Shown piece by piece: positions 34,898 through 45,802 of a DNA stretch of 64,000 nucleotides (the stretch's first letter is position 1; every line of letters starts with the position of its first letter). Made by a program: the position numbers and the translations under genes. The stretch is from Eutypella sp. D-1 (lineage: Eukaryota > Ascomycota > Sordariomycetes > Xylariales > Diatrypaceae). The stretch lies in NCBI GenBank assembly GCA_023313575.1, contig JAJTTP010000005.1, positions 2,790,001-2,854,000 on the forward strand, read 5' to 3'. The notes beneath the pieces are model-generated. The model was not told the DNA's origin, made no database searches, and was given only the letters and a program-made list of their open reading frames with translations.

Positions 34898-35283
34898 TTG
34901 CGCGATCAATCGCATCTCTTCCCACGCGACGAAATAACACGCGACATACCTCTCTCTCACTCCTCCCTTGGATAGACTTTTTAGTCGATTGGTTACTATT
35001 CACTTCCAAATTACGACCATTCTTATATCGTCATTATTGCCGCCGCCACCGCCGCCGCCGCCGTCGCCTTGAAGTAATTCTTCCAACTCTCCCTCCTTCC
35101 AAAAACAAAAATACAAAAATACATACGCTATTGCAGGAGTCGAATAAAGTCAACAACCACTTACCTGCTGGCCTACCTATCTGGTCTTCTGATTGCCCGA
35201 TTGCCCGCTTGCCCGATTGCCGCGCTCGACGAATTGCTCTTAAAATACAATTTGCCTTCGACCTTATCTCATACCCGATCACC

Positions 35284-35928
35284 ATGTTTTTCCTCCACGA
35301 ACTCCAGCGGAGCATCACTCTGCACCCCTCCTACTTTGGCAAGAATATGCACGAGCTCGTCACCGGCAAGCTACTGAAGGATGTAGAGGGCACTTGCACA
35401 GGCAGCTATTACATTATTTCCATCATGGATACCACCCATATCTCTGAAGGGCGCATTCTTCCCGGCAGTGGTCTTGCCGAGTTCACTGTACACTACCGTG
35501 CTGTTGTCTGGAGACCTTTTAAGGGTGAAACGGTAAACCATTCCCTCCGTGGTTCCTGTCTGCTTGATATATGTGTTTTCTAAACCACGATACAGGTGGA
35601 TGCCGTCGTCACATCCGTAAACCAACACGGCTTCTTTGCCGATGCTGGTCCTCTTAGAATCTTCGTTTCTACCCATGTAGGTCACTCGACAGGTCCAGAC
35701 TTCTGCTGCTGTACTGGTGAGAACTGACACCGTTGATCAAAGTTGATACCTACGGATATCAAATGGGACCCCAACGCTACTCCCCCACAATTTACCAACA
35801 ACGATGACATCGTCATCGAGGTCGGCACTCACGTACGAGTCAAGATACTTGGTACCCGTGCTGAGGTTGGTGAGCTGTGGGCTATCGGTAGCATAAAAGA
35901 GGACTATCTTGGGTACTTACTCCTCTAG
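35284..35928 (+). CDS. RPB7: DNA-directed RNA polymerase II subunit RPB7
   Basis: Exons 35284-35532, 35596-35676 and 35743-35928 join in phase 0 to 171 codons, the same length as yeast Rpb7. The N-terminus [19 protein letters not shown] and the tip region [21 protein letters not shown] are near-invariant in the family. Exon 2 carries the S1-like OB-fold start ([20 protein letters not shown]), and exon 3 completes it through [18 protein letters not shown]. Rpb7 pairs with Rpb4 to form the stalk of Pol II, where it contacts nascent RNA. The last residues (YLLL) differ slightly from the usual short end. Introns are 63 bp and 66 bp, with donors GTAAAC and GTAGGT. Confidence 0.95.
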
Positions 35929-38900
35929 ACCCGCTGCTGTTCCTCTGGGCGCCAAGCTGACAGAAACCTCACAGAACTCTGCAGGTCTAAATCAACCAGG
36001 ACCGAAAAAAAAATACACCTCCCCCTCTACTATAGGGTCATACATACGTCCTTTTCTAGGCTCTACATACATACATATGTGAGACCAAGATACCTAATAC
36101 CTGCAGTAGCAGCGGTGTGGGATGGGTATTCCAGTGCCTCTGCTTCGCCGTAAGTATCCTCCTCAAGTTCGGGTTGAGGTTGTGACCTTCCAGCCCTCGT
36201 GCCATGGATAAAGGTGCCAGGACTCAGGAACGTTCGGAAGCTGGGCACACTTGAGAATCTCTCTCGGGCGACAGCCCCACTCAGGGTGGTCTAGAACTGA
36301 GTGTCAGAGGTTCCTGGTGAGGTTTTCATGGGCCTACTACCTACTACTTATGTACCATCATCATCTTGCTTGGCAGATACTTGCTATATGACCTCAGAGT
36401 AGGTTGGTCACAAGCCAGGTCGTGCGGATATCTGCATCAAAGACCTAGTCGACCGATTTGGCCCAAATTATGTGGTTTAAAAAAAGAAAACGATCCACAA
36501 CTAATAAGAACTTGCATATGGGTCGAAAAATCTGACCATTGTAACAGAGTGTCCTAGAATATGTGGAGGTGATTGGTTTCATTACAGCTGCTGAATGTTA
36601 TTTCCCGAGAGAAAAGGGGGGGGGGCACATGCCTCTTAACAGTAGCAGTGTTCTGAGAGTTCAGTCGATTTGAAACGCAGCCTCTTGTAGCTACGCAACA
36701 AAAAAGAAATTCCGTACATAGCGAGCCGCCAGTGCAGACTCACCCTTAGTGGACATCGGGTACTCCTAAACGACTCTTCCGTGGGATTCTGCAGGTCATT
36801 GCATTGTGCAGCGTTCTCTGGGGTCAACGGCCAACTGTGCCCCGGGGCTTTCCCAGATGTTGATCGGATGCAACTGCATATAGATCGTCATACACAGCCA
36901 GAGACGATCGAGTGTGACAGAAAACCCGACTTGCTTTCGTTCTTTTCCCGCCATAGAGCCGAGTTATCTTTATTCATAAGAATCTCGCCCCCAATTGAAT
37001 CTCGACACATCGCACAGAACGCACCGTATCTCGCCTACCTTGCCCTGAATATTTGCCGCGGGATCTCTTGCTCTGCGTAGCGTGAACCCCGTATCCGAGG
37101 ATCGAACTGCCACGCCGTTGAGATCGATCAACCCCCCTCCCCCTTCCGGAACGGCCAGCATTTGAGAGTTGCATATATCGGCTCTCTAAGCGAGTGTTGT
37201 CGATTCTATGAGCCAAAAGCTGGGTCGCTGCATCCACCCGTGTGGGCAGGGGCTCGTACAGGCATCTACCACTGCTCACGTCGTCCTCACTCTGGGCATA
37301 ATATGTATAGCACCAAGGTACAGTTGCCAATGCAGATCATGTGCAGGTCTTCGACGAAAACGGGATCTACGCTAGGCTTCCATCTGGGCAGTCATCCGCG
37401 GACAAGTGAGATATCCCATGAGCGGTAGTGAGAAGTAGCGGGGCGGGGCTTGATCATTCTTTCCTCCTTTTCTTTTCTTTTTCTTTCTTTCATGCTCAGC
37501 CAGGGTATGACACGCCCGATGGAGCCCAAGGATGGATCCGGGATGTCATATGCTTTCCCCAAGCCCAGCAGCTGCATCCTAAATATAACTTGTCGAGACC
37601 AGACCACCGGGATACCGAAAGGACGAGGATGATGAGAAAAGGGGCGTTTTGTGTTGTTGGGGAGAGCGGGCCGCCCCGCCGAATTCTGCAAGCAGACTCC
37701 AGTGGAGAGGCAGAGAGGCCCAAAAAGAGGCGCGTCCGTTGCTTACTATTCCAAGCGTACCAGACTGTCGGGTCCTGTCAGTCTCTGACAGCCTGCTGGT
37801 ATGTTCTTGGGTGCAGAGCATGGAGGGTCCGGACACGACTCGAATTGACGGGGCGAGGATATGCCAGAAAGGTGCTAGATCTTCCCCAGAGCAACAAGAG
37901 TTGTATCCCGGAGATTTCTCCCTTGGTGACAGTGATGAGGAGGATACTTAGAAGCTCGGTCAATAACTGTAGCCTTGTTCGACTAGATCGTTCGTTATCT
38001 CGTGAGGGCCCCTCGAAATTCTAGGGCTACCACCTACGGCGATTATGGCACGGAGACTTGTCCGCCACTTCGATCTCCATCCTCTCTTCCGCGAATCTAT
38101 TTCCAGATAGAGCAATATACACATCTCCCAAACAAGGAGGAAACTTGGTACTGTGCAAAACCGATGCTCTGGGACCAAATGAAATTCTAAAGTTTCGGAC
38201 CAATGAGGAACGCGCCGGGGAAGCTGCATGCCACACATCTGACAACGCGGCCATGCATATATGTGCAAGCCTCCCAATCCCAGGACGTATGGAGGAGACG
38301 TTATCTGCAGTTATACCACGAGCAGGATCATCGAGGAGGAAGTTTTCCACTTTCTTGTCGTGCCGACATGTTAACCCCCATTCCCCTTTTCTCTTTCCCT
38401 CTATCAGCTGCATGGCCCAACCCCAGCCTAGTGAATGGATGTTACCTGGCGCCGCAATGAATTTCCTCGAAGACCTTGCCCTGCCCATATGCCACGCACT
38501 GGCTGTGTTATACCCCCGACTAATGCATCTATATTAATGCGATAGAACACTTGCACTATTGGCACATGCTAGTATTTCATGTGCTTTGCGGAAGTGATTA
38601 TGCACTGAAATATGCGGGAAGATTATAGATCAGTCCAAAGCACTGCGGCATGCAACTAAAGCAGGAAGGGTGACGCAGCATGCTGTTGCCCGGCAATGCC
38701 GTGAATCTACGGAGTCACGGCAGTCCTTCAGGTCCAAGCTACTTTCGTGAGATGCGATCCAGTCCTCGTCGAATACTTGCGGGTGCGCAGAAACTTAGCC
38801 AGTGGAGCAAGCCAAGAACAACGGGGGGGCCTACCCTATGCTGCCTCTTCGAGGGCGGGCGTGGGTCAAAGATGGCATCGAGGGGCAAATCAGTAGCCTG

Positions 38901-40868
38901 GTCTCATGCATGATTTCTACGTACCCTAATACGAGCTACCTATCAAGCCAGTTGCCACGCGCGGTCTCTGGGTGCTGCATATGCGCCAGCCATGGGGTTT
39001 GTCGAACCAACAACTGCGGAAAGGTGAGATCAGTAGCGGTGCTGGCCCATATCCGAGCATCCACTAGGCGTACGTTGTTGGTAGTTAACTACCGCATTCA
39101 CATCATATCGTCCCAATGCCGTTATGATTTAGTGGAGGTGGTGTGGTCGATAATCGCCGGCGCCTCTCTCTTTCCCCACCCTCCACCATTGCCGCGTGGA
39201 CAGGCTCAGAGTCGTTACCGCGCCCCCGGAACCCAATCATATGGTCGACCGCTGTTATAACATCCCCGGACGACGCCAATGGCGCAGATAGAGAGATCCT
39301 TTCAAGCTGAGCAAGAATTTTCGAGACAACAGGCAGGCCGTCTAGCCTAGCTATCGGCACTCGAGATCGAGAGGTTAATTTGGATATTGCCGTGGACGAG
39401 TCATGCGTATGGACATAAACCTGGGCATGCGCCCGTCGAAGTGTGGCTGGCAAACCGTTGCTACGCTTCAGGTAGGCTCCTCGACTATGGTTCGACGAAA
39501 ACCGAGGCAGGAGCTGCGCTTCGACGACGCGGAGCTCGTAAGCGGGCATCGATCGGTCTTTTGTCACCGGCTTTGCATCCCGTTCTATCCATCGATCAAA
39601 CTTGGGACGGGCTCACTCGAGCGAGCTGCAATGTAAGCAGATGGCGACTAGGCAACTCCGTCGAATTACCCGTTCTAATGATGCATAGGCGCGGGGGAAT
39701 CGTTGGGGCGTCTCGACAATCGGTGTTGTAGAGAACAGATGCAAGATTCGAGCCAACGACTCAAAGAGAGTAGGTTATTGGGTTACGGCAAGTTTAGAAA
39801 GGATCCAGGACAACCGTTAACGTGGATACACGGCTACACTACCCGGCTATGTCGACGTTTCCCGACACTTGGAACCACCCTCTCGGTGCTATATCGTTGC
39901 TATAGGGGTTGGGATGAGTCTCACCATGGCAATGATCAACCCGCAGCTCTTATCATCGACAAAGGAACAGGGGGGGCGGGAGCTATCCGGACCTCCAGCC
40001 GCGAGCACTGGGAACTGCCGTGTATGGCCTCGAGAACTCGCACTTTGCGTCAGCACAGGCGCACGATACAATGACGGCTTTTTCAATAACTTTGTCTGGG
40101 AATTCCGCAAGACCACCCTGCACGTGCGGATCTCGAGGGTGTCGCCCACCTATACCATCCTCGAGAGCGGCATGCAGAGCCAGCTGGCACTTCGGAGCTG
40201 AACCCGCATAGAGATGCGAGTATTCATGTAGTAAGAGGGCTAACATGGCCGCGGGCAGGCTGACGAGTTGGATATTTTCTTCCATGAGGTCATGTATAAG
40301 TAGAGGCGAGTCCAGGGCTTGGAATTTTTACTACCCGAGAAGATTTCCTTAAGAGTCTTATACAGAAGTTCCATCTCTTGCTTTATGGTCCTCTTCATAA
40401 TTAAGGCTATACAAACTTTTTGGCAAGCCATTTACTGCTGTAAATCTACACAGCGGTCTATCTCCTACTCCTATCATAGGCCAGTCTAACCAGGACTCAT
40501 CTACCATCAACTCGACCAACTCGACCACTGGTCAGCGGTGACCCCAGTGCAGTATATAACGATTGGCTCTAACACTCTGGGTAGGATATAGCCCGGTGAT
40601 TTCAATATTTGAGTGTAAGTTTCGCCGCTTGTTGCTCCTTGGTGGCTGTGCGATAATCGCTTGGTGATGCAATGGTGATAGGAACAGACATCTCACAGAT
40701 ATTCAGAAAGCCAGAGCAGAAATAAAAACGTTTCGTTGAAATATCCAAGACCGTATCCTGAGACAAAGTAAGTGATTTATGAAGTATATCGTCTTTCGCT
40801 GCATCAACTACAAAAGCCTGTCCTACTCATAGTTAATAAGTCCTCTAATGCGATCAACTACTGTCTAG
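35929..40868. other. Gene-poor region, about 4.9 kb
   Basis: No gene can be supported. The longest frames are plus 37428-38024 (198 codons), plus 38058-38537, minus 38027-38488 and minus 39103-39567 (154 codons). None has recognisable domains, and several overlap on opposite strands. The minus frames across 39100-40430 (for example 40285-39983) have somewhat protein-like composition and could be a decayed gene, but no family was recognised. A G8 run lies near 36617. Confidence 0.5.
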
Positions 40869-42766
40869 ATGCTCTCCTACTTAGTTCGGAGACCATGGGG
40901 CACTCCGCATCGTAGTATAAACACCAACATCTTCAAATTACCTCTGATGGTTACGAGCCGGTTCGCCAGTTATCCCAATCGCCATATGGCAACGGAAAGT
41001 GCAGCCGCAGTAGCGCCTGCGAATCCGCCTTGCATTGCGCGAATTTTCGATCGCACTACGACTCGCAAGGACGAACTCCATATACCTGCGAATTATGGCA
41101 TACATGCTCCTCCTCGGCCCGTGAAGAACGAGGAGACTAATAGGGGGGAGGAATTCTGGCGCGAGATCGCGCCGTACAAGGACGTCACTGCAGATGAGTT
41201 TCTGTCTTGGGCATGGAGCACTAAGGTACGTATGACCTCGCCAGGTTCAAATCCAAAGCCGCCAATGGCTAAGAAGTCGGGTCAAGAATATCATTGAGAC
41301 GAAAGAGAGACTTTTTCGATTCCTCGAAGCCGTGCTGCCGGACGAGGTCCCGTGCTATGGAGAGTCGGAGAGGATGCAAAGCCGAGATTACTTCATGGCA
41401 GATGTCCTCAGAGGCATGGAGAGGTCCTCAATGTCTCTACGAGTATCGTGAGTTGCTTCTTCACCTCTGTGGCTAGGCCCCGTAGGTGCTTCGTGTGATA
41501 AGCGATGGCTACTGACGAGAACCCTGCATATAGACCCTATCTGATGAGCAGGATCAACTGGAAAGACCCCGCGAACGACCCCATATTCAAGCAGTTCATT
41601 AACGTGGGATCCTTTTTGATTAAAGACCACCCGAGACTTAAACTCGACTCCCTGGAGGAGAGGGCTGATGAGCCTGTGGATGGTGTGGTTCATCGCTACC
41701 CCGATAAAGCGCTTTTCTTACGTGAGGGCAACATAACACCCTGTTTACAGGCTCATTGACTGACAGAAAACCCTAGCCGTTTCTGCCTGCCCAGCGTACT
41801 GCGCTCATTGCACACGATCATATGGTGTCGGGGGTGACACCGAGCTTGTCACCAAGGTACGTGCGATTACCTGCCCGGGGAGGTGGGCTGAACGAGATAG
41901 AATGTGGAAAAAATGACAGTTTCAAGGAACCTTTCAAGCTGTCGAAAAAACGTCTTTCGGCGGCGCTCGACTACATCGCCAGCCAAAAGGGGCTCCATGA
42001 TGTCGTGGTTTCAGGGGGCGATGCGTACTATCTGCCGCCGAACGTGCTAGCGTGGATCGGAGACGCGCTCATAGACATGCCGAACATACGGCGGTTCAGG
42101 TTTGCGTCGAGGGGACTCGCAGTTGCACCGCACCGATTCATCGACCCGGACGACCTGTGGGCGAGCACTCTGATCAGCGTGGGCGCCAAGGCGAGGGAAG
42201 CCGGCAAGCACATGGCCCTGCATACCCAGTTTAACCACCCCAACGAGATATCCTGGGTCACTGAGAAGGCGAGTCTCCGGCTGCTGAAGGCCGGCCTTAC
42301 CGTCCGTAACCAGTCGGTGCTCCTTCGCGGCGTCAACGACAACGTTGAGACGATGGGTACGCTCATTCACAAGCTAGCCGATATGGTCATTCACCCGGTA
42401 AGTACTGGTTCCTCGTACGTATGCCAATAGGGCTTTTGGCCTGTATTCGCTAAGAAGGGATGGCTCGAATAGTACTATGTGTACCAATGCGATATGGTTC
42501 CGAGCGCCGAACACTTCCGGACGCCGCTGCAGACTATACTGGACATGGAGCAGCAGCTCACGGGGTCGATCGCGGGATTCGAAATGCCCAAGTTCGTCGT
42601 GGACCTTCCGGGGGGTGGTGGCAAGCGGCCAGCTAGCACTTTCCAGTCATACGACCGGGAGAGCGGCATCTCAACCTTCACATCGCCGATCCTCACCTCT
42701 CGCGGCAAGGAAGGTAAGATATATGAGTATCACGACCCGGCAAAAGTAGCGGAGCCTGTGTTCTAG
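40869..42766 (+). CDS. L-lysine 2,3-aminomutase family radical SAM/PLP enzyme
   Basis: Six exons: 40869-41225, 41287-41447, 41534-41721, 41777-41856, 41927-42397 and 42473-42766 (516 codons). The radical SAM cluster motif CxxxCxxC is at Cys240/244/247 (CPAYCAHCTRSY). The PLP lysine is about Lys470 in DLPGGGGKRP. Asp426 (QCDMV) and Asp463 (FVVDLPGG) match the residues that bind the lysine side-chain amine in clostridial KAM, so L-lysine is the likely substrate and beta-lysine the product. The first ~45 residues are rich in Arg, Ser, Pro and aliphatics with almost no acids: probably a mitochondrial presequence, sensible for an Fe-S enzyme. The donor at 41857 (GTACGT) joins the acceptor at 41926 (TTTCAAG). 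An alternative uses the overlapping donor at 41861 with the acceptor at 41900 and adds ten residues. KAM is mainly bacterial and archaeal, so a bacterial origin is plausible. Confidence 0.88.
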
Positions 42767-45700
42767 GGGGAGTGGGGAGTGGTCTCAGTACTGAGTGAGC
42801 ATGGGATGTCTAATTAAGAGAGACTGTTCGTTTCAAAAGGGATCCTTACGATTTTAGGTTGGTGAGATGGTGTGAATGTTTGCCTACCTGAGCCTATCAG
42901 AACTTCACGAACGCGCGCGGCCAAGACTTTCATTTCAATGGTCAAGTTCAGCAAGCCCCTCCATGGTTTTCTCAAGAGAAGTTGGCCTCGCAGTCACTGG
43001 TGTTCTTGATGAGCGGGATTCAATGTTATACACTGTGGCTCTAACCGACGGCTGAGGAGTGGCTTTCATTATTGGACGTATAGCATAGGCCATCTACATG
43101 AACCAATAAATTTGTAGCGGTTTTTTTTCCTCTTTCGAACTGCCGTAGGAGGGCCCCTCAGCGATACCGACCATCCCGACCGCCGTCGCCGCGTCGTCCG
43201 TGTCGCCGCTAGCGCCGGGTGTTGAGGCTTCGGTTGCGGCGCCTGCGAAGGATGTACGGTGACGAGGGGTCGTTCGTGTTGAGTGAGTGACGTGGTCCCA
43301 AATGGCCGCCGCATGGTCGTATCGACTAGCCAACTAGGCGCACTGCACGACATATCGTCAGGTCTGAGCGCATTCCTAGTGCGTTGGGAGGTGGGGAGAG
43401 GGGGATATCCTTCCACGTCCTACGGGGTACCCAGCCTATAACTGAGGCTCCTATAAGCATTCCTCGATCGCAGCTGATGGTGTCCTACTACGTATGTAGC
43501 ACTCTCTACCTCGAGACGTTCTGGCCAATAGTATATAATATGCAGAGCATCAGGTTCTGCAACGGGGTCATCGGAATTTGCAGACATGTCGTGTCGATGG
43601 TATTGTCCCGGGCTGTGAGAATTCTCGTACTTCAGAGGATTGAATCTATCTAGGGATCTGTGTAAGGGGCCCGATTTAAGACTGCAATCCATGCTTGAGA
43701 GCTGATCCCCAGACCCTAAAAGAGCGAGAATGCTCGGGCCTGCTGCCATGGCACGGCCGAGACATCTTCCACCCCCTACTTGGAGAGCGACAAAATATCT
43801 ACTAAGTACATTGACTAACAGACCCCGGAAACCAAGGAATAAGGGACGAGCCAGTGCATAGTTATAAGTAAGTACGTGTAGAAAGTCCGGGCACATCGCA
43901 GTGAATGCATAACCGCGCCATGACTGGATAGGGCGGTGACCAGTCAGTTGGCTAAGTACTTATGCATGCATGCGTCGCATGGTTCGTAAACAAGAGCGTA
44001 CACGGACCTACAACTAGGAGAGAAAGCGAGCGAGCGAGCCTTCACGAGGACCTGAACATCCCGCTAGCTATGCAGTCAGCCAACTGCGACACTTCGTTAT
44101 ACACGTTCGCTAGTCAGACACTTGGTTCGGCGCGGTTCTCTCAAGACAAGAGAGGCGCGTCAATTATGTAAGTGCCTTGTTTAGCTCTAACCACTACCAC
44201 CAGCACAAGGACGCCCGGCATACAGGTATGTGTAAAGCAGTGTGAGTGGGAAGTGGGATTCGTTTCACCTCCCTGTCGACGGGGCCTGATGATGGTGTAT
44301 GCAATGAATATTGTATATATTGTATACCTGTCTACCTAGTTAGGGGCGCAACAACGCAGCAGCTGACAGGGAAAGAAGAAGAAGGCTGAGCAGGCCGGTC
44401 CCGAAGAGTTGCCGGGTTTTGAACGGACAGCCTTGCTTGAATAGACAAATGGCCAGTCAGATGAATGGGGGCGCATATGGGTCTCGATAATGATGAGCAG
44501 CGTCTGCTGCCACAAATGACTGACGTCTGTTTCTCTCATTCTCTGCTCGGTCGGTGGGGGATCCGATGCTAGCGGGCCCTGGAGGAGGCTGCTTGGTACT
44601 TCGTATCTTAAGAAGTAGGAAATAATAATAGTGTGCGTGGTAGGTTATTTTGGCATTGTATCAAACTACCGGGCTGCCTAGATAGTCAACTACATGGGCT
44701 GGGATACCCCAGCACGTCACCCGGGATGCCCTGTTCGAACCCGCAGATCTCCTAGAGTAGCAAGAAGGACTAACTAACACACGCACGCACAGGTCAAGTA
44801 CTACAGTATGCGTACATAGTAATTGGGGGTGAACCCTTTTAGGTCATTCACCTTCGGCTCGGTCTGGGATGCGATATGACACATATCATTCGGCGCTTGA
44901 CTTATTGAGAAGAAGTATATGTATATAGATAAATGCGTACATGTAATATATGACCGGTCCTTCACCTGGCTGGTCTGGGGTCAATGACAGCTCGTCGCAG
45001 ACGCAAAGATTAAGCAGACAGGGATCGTCAATACCGGGAATTAAACATTTATGGGCTAGAGATTGCTGCCGTCTATGTACAAGGCATATTTTATAGCCTG
45101 GTCGCACATTACGATATACATATTAATAGATGGATACATAAAGGAGTTTAGGCACATTGCCCTTCACGCACATTGAGAACTCTAGAGAAACGCGATATAT
45201 ATCTGCGTAGACGGGCAAAGTTCCCTTTCTGCCGGTACTGAGATACCGACAGGTTGTGATATATTATGTTTCTGGTGGTAATTGATACATGAGGATGGCT
45301 TGTCGATTGAAACAAATTCGCTCGCTACACAGAAAGGGGTAAATGGTACCCCGAAATCAGTTTGTGAATCTAATATATATATATATTTATCGTTCCTCCA
45401 ATGAGTGATAATGATGATTCTTCGCCAACACCTAAGAACTCCACGCAATGGGCCCCCACCGATTGGGTGGTGAAAAAATAACTGTCGCGGGGCTGAAATA
45501 GAAAACAAACAAATGAACGGCCGTTCACATCGTCTCCCCCCTCCTCTCCTCCCTTCCCCTCCTCTCCCCTCCACTCGTTTCCAGGAACGTCCATCAAGTC
45601 GTACGAACGAGTAGCGTAAAACTAGAGTAAGATCGCATATAATGGCGAGGAACAGTGTAGTTAAATGGTAATATGGGTGGAAGGGAAGCCATGGCTTGGA

Positions 45701-45802
45701 TATAGGCTTATCAAGGCATCGGATTAACGTCTTGAATGCTGAGAAGAGAAGGGGGGCGTCAAGTCGGTGGGCGCAGCGCAGCAGTCACGTAAGGGCCACC
45801 GC
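42767..45802. other. Gene-poor region, about 3 kb
   Basis: No gene seen. A minus frame of 158 codons (43420-43896) has no recognisable domain. A short (AT)n run lies near 45371-45385 and a CT-rich run at 45531-45580. A B-box-like GTTCGAACCC at 44731 has no matching tRNA fold (see rejected). Confidence 0.5.

Larger units (their letters stand above)
34330..35283 (+). promoter_or_regulatory. Pyrimidine- and triplet-repeat-rich leader/promoter of RPB7
   Basis: Nearly 1 kb upstream of the RPB7 ATG has a strand-biased texture: T/C-rich blocks (34375-34450), CGT triplet runs (34453-34497 and 34637-34715), a GAGTC pentamer repeat (34872-34897), GCC triplets (35039-35068) and GATTGCCC repeats (35190-35222). 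It may be promoter or a long 5' leader. No coding sequence is supported. Confidence 0.55.

Noticed and set aside
35371..35730. 119-codon minus-strand frame
   Set aside because: Antisense to RPB7 exons and introns.
37428..38024. 198-codon plus-strand frame
   Set aside because: Composition changes abruptly along its length and several other frames are open over the same bases. No recognisable family.
38027..38537. Opposed frames of 153 and 159 codons
   Set aside because: Fully overlapping on opposite strands with no domain or codon bias favouring either.
41822..41900. In-frame upstream extension of KAM exon 5 starting at 41822
   Set aside because: It reads through exon 4 in the wrong phase and through an intron. 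The CxxxCxxC motif is in another frame that splices properly.
44690..44765. tRNA-like B box (GTTCGAACCC near 44731)
   Set aside because: No A box at the right distance and no acceptor or anticodon stem could be paired.
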